From: Bacteroidia bacterium
GTDB lineage: Bacteria; Bacteroidota; Bacteroidia; UBA8524
Assembly (NCBI GenBank): GCA_023277325.1
Contig: JALRIQ010000223.1
Span: 1 to 5,851 of the forward strand
Direction of reading: 5' to 3'
DNA: 5,851 nucleotides
Below, one piece after another: positions 1-5,851 of the stretch. Both the position numbers and the translations under genes were made by a program. The notes beneath the pieces are model-generated. The model ran no database searches, had not been told where the DNA came from, and saw only the letters and a program-made list of their open reading frames with translations. Position 1 is the stretch's first letter. The number at the start of each line of letters is the position of its first letter.

Positions 1-578
1 ACATAGGCGCTGACTTCATTCAGCTGTGGCTTCAGTTTTTCCGGAAATTTTGGGTCATTATTTAACAAGCCAATAATCGCTTCTGCGTCGGCTGCTTTGC
101 CGAGTAATACATACGACTTGATAATCCATAGGGTAGCTTCGTATGAAATTTTAGAGCCTTTGTATTGGGAATTAAGAAACTGGAAAGTCTCAATCGCTGC
201 AAAATAATCTCCTTTGAAGAAGTAAGCCTTTCCCATGAGGAAGTAGGCATTGTCGACCCACTTGCTAATTGGTCTTTCCGCTATAACCCGCGAGGCCTTT
301 TTAATGACCTCATCCATATTGCCTGATTGACTTTTGCGGTTGTCTTCGCTGCCATAGGGAAATACGTCGAGCACCTGAGAAAAGTCGTCGACATGGACTT
401 TTTCCAAACTAAAGCGTGTTTCCTCCAGCTTTTGTTCGCCATTGAAGTACACGTTATAATGCGCCACCATATTTTGGTAGCTGCGGTTTAAAAAGGTGTC
501 TCTGTTCTTATCGCAGGATGAAATTCCCAGGATAACAATGAGTATCGTAAATATTCTTGCGGCAAGCGTCGCTTTCAA
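1..578 (-). CDS. sprE: SprE/PorW-like type IX secretion / gliding lipoprotein, N-terminal part (runs off the left edge)
   Basis: My translation of the minus strand gives 192 complete codons with no stop before the window edge, so this is the N-terminal part of a larger protein. It begins with a lipoprotein signal: K2 and R8, a hydrophobic stretch at about 9-18, and a lipobox I-S-S-C with the lipidated cysteine at residue 22. The next section (34-47, SYQNMVAHYNVYFNG) and the helical repeat-like section at about 109-172 (DNAYFLMGKAYFFKGDYFAA, then AIETFQF) resemble what I recall of SprE/PorW, a TPR-type lipoprotein of the Bacteroidota type IX secretion system that is needed for gliding and secretion. 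The start is TTG at 578: an in-frame TAA lies four codons upstream, AAGGA lies just upstream at a suitable distance, and the next ATG (residue 37) would remove the lipobox. The gene is divergent from the M23-bactofilin-atp run. A generic TPR lipoprotein is the alternative. Confidence 0.8.
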   Translation of the reverse strand, partial: MKATLAARIFTILIVILGISSCDKNRDTFLNRSYQNMVAHYNVYFNGEQKLEETRFSLEKVHVDDFSQVLDVFPYGSEDNRKSQSGNMDEVIKKASRVIAERPISKWVDNAYFLMGKAYFFKGDYFAAIETFQFLNSQYKGSKISYEATLWIIKSYVLLGKAADAEAIIGLLNNDPKFPEKLKPQLNEVSAY

Positions 579-600
579 AAGGATTCCTTATTTAATACAA

Positions 601-608
601 TAACTTTG
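601..608 (+). promoter_or_regulatory. Candidate Bacteroidota -7 promoter element
   Basis: TAACTTTG matches the Bacteroidota -7 consensus TAnnTTTG exactly. It lies about 50 bases upstream of the preferred start of the M23 peptidase gene, in the only intergenic space before the plus-strand gene run, so it could drive that whole run. The matching -33 TTG/TTTG element is not seen at the usual 19-21 base spacing, where the sequence overlaps the start region of the divergent lipoprotein gene. The call therefore rests on one half-site and position. Confidence 0.35.
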
Positions 609-658
609 AAGCAGCGAAATTATTATTTAATAAGCAATTATCTTGGTTGATCGCAGAA

Positions 659-1510
659 ATGGAACAGAAAAAACGACTTATACACCGTCTTCGCAATAAA
701 TACCGCCTGGTAATTATGAATGATGCCACCTTTGAGGAAAAGGCATCGCTCACCTTAACCAAGCTGAATGTCTTCATGCTATTTAGTAGCCTTTTGGTTT
801 TCTTTTTTGGACTAAGTGTGCTGCTTTTAGGTTATACCTCCCTACGCGAATACCTTCCTGGCCAGATTAGCAAGGATCAAACGCACCTATTATTAGAACT
901 TTCGTATAAGCTTGATTCCATGGAAACTGTTATTCAGGCAAATGAGATGATGATGGAAAATAGCATGCGTATTTTAGAAGATAAACCGGATACAAGTTTG
1001 GGGCAGGAAGGAACCGATAGCTTATTGGGTGAGGTCCTTCTGGATCCGAGTGAAGAGGAGCTGGCACTTCGCGAAAAGATCAATAGCAAAAAGGATTATT
1101 CGTTGGAGGCAGGCAGAACAACAACAGGAAACGCCTTATTTGCTCCATTTTTTACTCCTTTAAATGGATTAGTTTCTGCCAAGTTTGATCCGGTAATTGA
1201 TCACCTGGCTACGGATATTGTTTCGAAAGATGACCAAACGGTTAAGTCAGTTTTGGAAGGAACGGTAGTATTATCATCCTGGACTCCAGAAACCGGACAT
1301 ATCCTTGCCGTTCAGCATGCCAATAACCTTTTATCCATCTATAAACACAATTCGGTATTGTTGAAAAAAGTGGGTAATTTTGTGGATGCGGGAGAGGCGA
1401 TAGCTATTGTCGGAAATTCTGGCGAGTTCTCAAGCGGTCCGCACTTGCACTTTGAGCTTTGGCATAATGGCATTGCCTTGAATGCAGAAGATTATATGGT
1501 GTTTAAATAA
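659..1510 (+). CDS. Membrane-anchored M23 family (LytM-like) peptidoglycan metallopeptidase
   Basis: Probable zinc endopeptidase that cuts peptidoglycan cross-links; 283 residues from ATG at 659. A basic cytoplasmic N-terminus (1-36) is followed by one membrane segment (about 37-59), a Leu/Glu-rich helical linker (about 70-140), and a C-terminal LytM domain (about 165-283) outside the membrane. The M23 signature is complete: HxxxD at H182/D186, HLH at 262-264, and the upstream histidine in YKHN (H230). By family precedent H182, D186 and H264 bind zinc, and H230 and H262 are catalytic. The usual glycine in HxGxD is alanine here. A TTG at 647 would add four residues, but the ATG fits better with the basic N-terminus and the conserved-looking KYRLV..ND.TFEE segment. 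It ends six bases before the bactofilin gene, a pairing known from other bacteria, which suggests a shared role in cell-wall shaping. The substrate is inferred. Confidence 0.87.
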   Translation: MEQKKRLIHRLRNKYRLVIMNDATFEEKASLTLTKLNVFMLFSSLLVFFFGLSVLLLGYTSLREYLPGQISKDQTHLLLELSYKLDSMETVIQANEMMMENSMRILEDKPDTSLGQEGTDSLLGEVLLDPSEEELALREKINSKKDYSLEAGRTTTGNALFAPFFTPLNGLVSAKFDPVIDHLATDIVSKDDQTVKSVLEGTVVLSSWTPETGHILAVQHANNLLSIYKHNSVLLKKVGNFVDAGEAIAIVGNSGEFSSGPHLHFELWHNGIALNAEDYMVFK

Positions 1511-1516
1511 TAGCGC

Positions 1517-1957
1517 ATGTTCGGTAACAAAGAAACGAGTTCAAAAAAGGGTAAAGGTTTAGAGGGTGTAGGACAAGATCTCAACCTGATAGGGGTAGGA
1601 ACTTCTATTAATGGAGATATCAACTCAACAGGTGATTTGCGCATTGACGGCACCGTAAAAGGCAGTGTAAGCTCTAAGGCACGTTTGGTTCTCGGGCCAA
1701 ATGGAAAAATTGAAGGAGATATTCGTGCCCAGAATGCAGATATACAAGGAAGCGTTAAGGGCAAACTGATGGTAGGGGAGATTCTCTTCCTGAAAAGTAC
1801 GGCCCAAATAGAGGGTGATATCATTACAAATAAACTCGTTGTTGAAAGTGGCGCTGAATTTAATGGTAACTGCGTGATGAAATCTTCCTCGCGCATGGGG
1901 GACGAAAAAATTTCGAATGAAATCAGAAAACCCAAAGCCGAACAAGCAACCCTTTGA
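1517..1957 (+). CDS. Bactofilin (polymer-forming cytoskeletal protein)
   Basis: A 146-residue protein of the bactofilin family (formerly DUF583). These proteins form nucleotide-independent filaments of stacked beta-helices and localise cell-wall enzymes or other complexes. A short charged N-terminal tail (1-21) leads into a beta-helical core (about 22-121) with regularly spaced glycine and aliphatic positions, for example GDINSTGDLRIDGTVKGSV and, at the end of the core, LVVESGAEFNGNC. A polar tail follows (122-146). The length is typical of the family. The gene starts six bases after the M23 peptidase stop. Bactofilin next to an M23 peptidase is a known pairing in cell-shape systems, such as CcmA with Csd proteins in Helicobacter and BacA with LmdC in stalked alphaproteobacteria. 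The last 13 codons overlap the start of atpZ in another frame, so this gene is probably co-transcribed, and possibly translationally coupled, with the ATP synthase genes. Confidence 0.93.
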   Translation: MFGNKETSSKKGKGLEGVGQDLNLIGVGTSINGDINSTGDLRIDGTVKGSVSSKARLVLGPNGKIEGDIRAQNADIQGSVKGKLMVGEILFLKSTAQIEGDIITNKLVVESGAEFNGNCVMKSSSRMGDEKISNEIRKPKAEQATL

Positions 1958-2138
1958 TTTTCTCAAACTCTGGTCGCTGACCTTACCTTTAATCTTAACG
2001 GTAGGTGTTCTTGGCCTGTTAGGGCATTTATTGGATGATGCCCTTGATTTAAATTTTCCATTGTTCTTATTGCTTGGTATTTTTGCCGGCCTCGGAGCGG
2101 CGGTTTTACAAATCCTTCGCACCTTAAATAAGAAGTAA
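1917..2138 (+). CDS. atpZ: AtpZ/AtpI family small membrane protein of the ATP synthase operon
   Basis: A 73-residue protein with a polar N-terminus (1-15) and two membrane helices (about 18-41 and 47-68) joined by a short loop with acidic residues (LDDALDLN). The glycine-rich helices and this loop match the AtpZ/ATPase_gene1 family, which sits at the head of many atp operons. AtpZ and AtpI are thought to help assembly of Fo, in particular the c ring; in some alkaliphiles a divalent-cation role has been proposed. The ATG at 1917 lies inside the bactofilin gene, giving a 41-base overlap. No later in-frame ATG precedes the first membrane helix, so the overlap looks real. The gene stops one base before the next start. 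Confidence 0.85.
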   Translation: MKSENPKPNKQPFDFLKLWSLTLPLILTVGVLGLLGHLLDDALDLNFPLFLLLGIFAGLGAAVLQILRTLNKK

Positions 2139-2139
2139 C

Positions 2140-2520
2140 ATGACCTTTGGGAAATTCACCTTACGCCTGGCAGCCTTTTCGGGTATCATTGCCGTGGCCT
2201 TGCAACTTATCTTTTCGAAAACCGACCTCTTACCTTCCAGCTTATGGTGGGCTTTTGGTTTTATGGTAGTCATTACATTGGTTATCTATTATATCTCCGT
2301 GTTTTCCCTTCGGATGAATGTGAAAAATTCCATGAGTCTGATCTTCGGTTCCATGTTTTTTCGACTTTTTTCGTCCTTAATTTTTGTCATTTCTTACCTG
2401 GTTTTCACAGGTTCTAGGGACATTCCTTATGTTGTCGGATTTATGCTTCTATATCTTTTATTTCAAGTGTTTGAAATTTATCATTTAGTAGCTAACTTGC
2501 GCCCCGATTTAAAAAAGTAG
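2140..2520 (+). CDS. AtpI-like four-helix membrane protein of the ATP synthase operon
   Basis: A 126-residue integral membrane protein with four predicted helices at about 8-25, 35-55, 65-89 and 96-117. The helix number, the length and the position between atpZ and atpB match the AtpI/ATP synthase subunit I group, which is poorly conserved in sequence. The C-terminus FEIYHLVANLRPDLKK looks like a conserved end of the Bacteroidota version. In other bacteria AtpI is not part of the finished enzyme but helps c-ring assembly or stability; the same role here is inferred. An arginine (R75) lies within the third helix, which is unusual for a plain membrane anchor. The gene begins one base after the atpZ stop and ends ten bases before the preferred atpB start, consistent with tight co-expression. 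I leave the symbol empty because I recognise it mainly from topology and context. Confidence 0.72.
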   Translation: MTFGKFTLRLAAFSGIIAVALQLIFSKTDLLPSSLWWAFGFMVVITLVIYYISVFSLRMNVKNSMSLIFGSMFFRLFSSLIFVISYLVFTGSRDIPYVVGFMLLYLLFQVFEIYHLVANLRPDLKK

Positions 2521-2530
2521 TCAATCCTTG

Positions 2531-4032
<1,502 letters not shown>

Positions 4033-4044
4033 TAAAGAAAATTT

Positions 4045-4082
4045 ACAGGTTACTTCCTTCGGTTTCGGAGGAAGTGACTTGT
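4045..4082 (+). promoter_or_regulatory. 17-bp RNA hairpin between atpE and atpF
   Basis: Bases 4045-4061 pair with 4066-4082 around a GTTT tetraloop. The stem has 17 consecutive pairs, three of them G-U (4048-4079, 4051-4076, 4059-4068). The central seven pairs (ACTTCCT with AGGAAGT) are perfect Watson-Crick, and the top closes as CG/CG. No T-run follows (GTTATGTCC), so it is not a standard intrinsic terminator. It starts 12 bases after the atpE stop and ends 28 bases before the atpF start, leaving that start unpaired. A likely role is to protect the 3' end of a processed atpE message or to reduce read-through, raising subunit c relative to b. The pairing is seen directly; the role is inferred. 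Confidence 0.6.
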
Positions 4083-4110
4083 TATGTCCAAATCACTTTA
4101 AAAGAAGAAA

Positions 4111-4602
4111 ATGGAGTTATTAACCCCTGCCTTAGGCTTATTCTTCTGGACGCTGGTTGTTTTCTTAATTATCATTTTCATGCTCAAGAAATTGGCATGG
4201 AAACCGATTCTTAAGGCGATCAAAGACCGGGAAGATTCGATTGAAGAAGCATTAAAATCTGCAGAGAAAGCACGTTCAGAAATGAGCCAACTTCAAAGTG
4301 GAATTGCTGAAGCGAAGAAAGAAGCCGCAGCTGAGCGTGATCGTATCATGAAAGAGGCTACCGAGATGAAAAACAACATCCTCGATCAAGCCAAAAAAGA
4401 TGCGCAAAACGAGGCTCGTCGTATTGTGGATGATGCACGCGATGCCATCTTGAAAGAAAAAGCCGCTGCTATGGCCGATATTCAGTCGCAAGTAGCTTCG
4501 CTTTCTTTGGAGATTGCTGAGAAAGTGCTCGCGAAGAAGTTCGAAAATAAAGGCGAGCAAGAAGCGCTCGTTCAAGAATATTTGAAAACCGTATCGCTCT
4601 AA
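4111..4602 (+). CDS. atpF: F1Fo ATP synthase subunit b (peripheral stalk)
   Basis: A 163-residue protein with one N-terminal membrane helix (about 7-25, in MELLTPALGLFFWTLVVFL), the basic KKLAWKPI boundary motif, and then a long charged helix (about 38-140) rich in Ala, Glu and Lys that would form the dimeric stalk coiled coil. The C-terminal SLEIAEKVLAKKF segment is the part that normally meets subunit delta. Length and motif order are typical of bacterial subunit b. It anchors the stator, holding alpha3beta3 still against the turning c ring. The ATG at 4111 follows the purine-rich AAAAGAAGAAA rather than a clear Shine-Dalgarno. It is separated from atpE by a 78-base gap containing a hairpin and from atpH by only three bases. 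No second b-type gene is present in the window, so a b2 homodimer is likely. Confidence 0.96.
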   Translation: MELLTPALGLFFWTLVVFLIIIFMLKKLAWKPILKAIKDREDSIEEALKSAEKARSEMSQLQSGIAEAKKEAAAERDRIMKEATEMKNNILDQAKKDAQNEARRIVDDARDAILKEKAAAMADIQSQVASLSLEIAEKVLAKKFENKGEQEALVQEYLKTVSL

Positions 4603-4605
4603 GCT

Positions 4606-5142
4606 ATGTCAGAAATCAGAATAGCATCCAGATATGCCAAATCGCTAATTGATCTGGCGAATGAGCAGCAGGCCACTGAGGCCATCTATGCTGATATGGA
4701 ACTTTTTGCTTCTACCTGCAAGGTCAATAGAGACTTGGTGGTAATGCTAAAAAGCCCAATCATTCGTGGTGATCAAAAGCGCCAGGTAATTGAGGCGAGC
4801 TTTACTGGATTCAACAAGCTAACTACCTTGTTTGTCAATACAGTGATTCGCAAAGGTCGTGAGGCCTTTTTGCCACTGATTGCCAAAGAAGTGATTCGCA
4901 TGTACAATGAGCAGAACAATATTGCTTCTGCGAAAGTTACAACTGCCTTTGCGGTTGATGCGAAAGTATTAGCGGATATCCAAAAGACACTGGAAAGTAA
5001 AACCGGAAAGAAAATCGTTCTCGAAATGGAAGTTGACCCGAGCCTTATCGGTGGACTTGTGGTTCGCATGGGGGATAGTCTTTACGATGCCAGTATCGCT
5101 AAGCAATTGAAGAATATTAAAAAAGAACTCGTTTTAAATTAA
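4606..5142 (+). CDS. atpH: F1Fo ATP synthase subunit delta (OSCP)
   Basis: A 178-residue protein of the delta/OSCP family, which sits on top of F1 and joins it to the b-subunit stalk. The N-terminal helical domain (about 1-105) opens with [13 protein letters not shown], the usual start of this family, and contains LLKSPII-type and [12 protein letters not shown] segments typical of it. The C-terminal domain holds the signature [20 protein letters not shown] followed by [12 protein letters not shown]. The length is normal and no key segment is missing. The start lies three bases after the atpF stop, and the stop is eight bases before the atpA start, so translation is probably coupled with both neighbours. 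Confidence 0.96.
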   Translation: MSEIRIASRYAKSLIDLANEQQATEAIYADMELFASTCKVNRDLVVMLKSPIIRGDQKRQVIEASFTGFNKLTTLFVNTVIRKGREAFLPLIAKEVIRMYNEQNNIASAKVTTAFAVDAKVLADIQKTLESKTGKKIVLEMEVDPSLIGGLVVRMGDSLYDASIAKQLKNIKKELVLN

Positions 5143-5150
5143 AAAATTAT

Positions 5151-5851
5151 ATGGCTAATATTAGACCTGACGAGGTTTCAGCGATTATTCGCGAACAACT
5201 CTCCAGCCTGAAGACGGAAGCCGAACTTGAAGAAGTTGGTACGGTCCTCCAAGTGGGTGACGGTATTGCACGTATTTATGGTTTGACCAAAGTACAATCC
5301 GGTGAATTGATTGAATTCCAAAACGGATCTCAAGGTATTGCCTTGAACCTCGAGGAAGACAACGTAGGTGCGGTATTACTCGGTAAAGCTGAGGAAGTAC
5401 GTGAAGGCGATGTCGTAAAAAGAACACGTCGTATTGCTTCTCTGAAAGTAGGAGAAGGAATGTTGGGCCGTGTTGTGAACACCTTGGGTCAGCCTATCGA
5501 TGGTGAAGGTGCCATTACTGGTGACCTTTATGAAATGCCAATCGAAAGAAAAGCACCAGGGGTTATTTACCGTGAACCGGTAACTGAGCCGATGCAAACT
5601 GGTATCAAATCAATCGATGCGATGATTCCAATCGGACGCGGTCAGCGTGAGTTGATCATTGGCGACCGTCAAACAGGTAAAACAGCTGTAGCGGTTGACG
5701 CGATCATTAACCAAAAAGGTAAAGGCGTATATTGCGTTTACGTTGCGATCGGTCAAAAAGCTTCAACAATTGCAAACGTGTTGCGCAAGCTAGAAGAGCA
5801 TGGCGCGATGGAGTACACAGTGATTGTTGCTGCATCAGCTTCTGAATCAGC
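5151..5851 (+). CDS. atpA: F1 ATP synthase subunit alpha, N-terminal part (runs off the right edge)
   Basis: My translation gives 233 open codons from ATG at 5151 to the window edge, a little under half of the usual ~500-525 residues. The first helix ([17 protein letters not shown]) is the segment that binds delta in this family. A beta-barrel domain follows (about 25-95, with [17 protein letters not shown]), then the nucleotide-binding domain with [13 protein letters not shown], the [19 protein letters not shown] segment, and the Walker A loop GDRQTGKT at 171-178. Alpha subunits bind nucleotide at non-catalytic sites and supply the arginine finger to the beta subunit, though that residue lies beyond this window. 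The A-rich spacer AAAAAATTAT precedes the start instead of a Shine-Dalgarno. By analogy with related operons, atpG is expected next, but it is not visible here. Confidence 0.97.
   Translation, partial: MANIRPDEVSAIIREQLSSLKTEAELEEVGTVLQVGDGIARIYGLTKVQSGELIEFQNGSQGIALNLEEDNVGAVLLGKAEEVREGDVVKRTRRIASLKVGEGMLGRVVNTLGQPIDGEGAITGDLYEMPIERKAPGVIYREPVTEPMQTGIKSIDAMIPIGRGQRELIIGDRQTGKTAVAVDAIINQKGKGVYCVYVAIGQKASTIANVLRKLEEHGAMEYTVIVAASASES

Noticed and set aside
62..250. 62-codon minus-strand open frame near the left edge
   Set aside because: It lies in a different frame of the same strand as the SprE-like gene, whose continuous 192-codon frame, lipobox and family resemblance are much stronger.
620..633. 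Small inverted repeat TTATT-ATTT-AATAA upstream of the M23 gene
   Set aside because: All A/T with five pairs; expected by chance in an AT-rich intergenic region. It is too weak to call an operator or terminator.
592..777. Minus-strand open frame covering the divergent intergenic region and the start of the M23 gene
   Set aside because: It would overlap the start of the M23 gene, lacks recognisable features and is best explained as chance.
1492..1935. 147-codon open frame on the minus strand opposite the bactofilin gene
   Set aside because: Its Ser/Pro/Leu-rich repetitive look comes from the reverse complement of the bactofilin beta-helix repeats; it has no independent support.
1625..2122. 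165-codon open frame on the minus strand across the bactofilin and atpZ genes
   Set aside because: It lies opposite two well-recognised genes, has low-complexity, Cys/Arg-scattered content with no family signal, and no start context. It is a shadow frame.
4045..4082. Intrinsic terminator after atpE
   Set aside because: The stem is strong but no T-tract follows, and atpF, atpH and atpA continue directly downstream, so it is described as a regulatory or stabilising hairpin instead.

Overview
The window is the front half of an F1Fo ATP synthase operon from a member of the Bacteroidota, together with the genes that lead into it. Four things point to this phylum: a partial lipoprotein resembling SprE/PorW of the type IX secretion (gliding) system; an AtpB with a signal peptide and a long His/acidic extracytoplasmic N-terminus; a TAnnTTTG promoter element; and start sites with little or no Shine-Dalgarno sequence. 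I cannot name a genus. The moderate GC content and the SprE-like gene suggest a gliding or T9SS-bearing environmental lineage.

Layout. On the minus strand, from 578 off the left edge, is the N-terminal part of the SprE/PorW-like lipoprotein. A short divergent intergenic region (579-658) separates it from a continuous plus-strand gene run: a membrane-anchored M23 (LytM) peptidase (659-1510), a bactofilin (1517-1957), AtpZ (1917-2138), a four-helix AtpI-like protein (2140-2520), AtpB/subunit a (2531-3748), AtpE/subunit c (3784-4032), AtpF/subunit b (4111-4602), AtpH/delta (4606-5142) and the start of AtpA/alpha (5151 to the right edge). Most gaps are 1-35 bases. The bactofilin and atpZ genes overlap by 41 bases. 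The only sizeable gap inside the run, between atpE and atpF, holds a 17-bp hairpin.

How the genes work together. AtpB, AtpE and AtpF form the proton-conducting Fo sector and stator base, AtpH joins the stator to F1, and AtpA is a catalytic-head subunit. AtpZ and the AtpI-like protein are probable Fo assembly or accessory factors. The M23 peptidase and bactofilin form a familiar cell-wall/cytoskeleton pair. Their position, with a translational overlap into atpZ, suggests co-transcription with the synthase. No mobile element, CRISPR array, tRNA, rRNA or intrinsic terminator was seen. The content is mostly conserved core genome. The least explained items are the atpE-atpF hairpin, the His-rich AtpB extension and the coupling of cell-shape genes to the atp operon.
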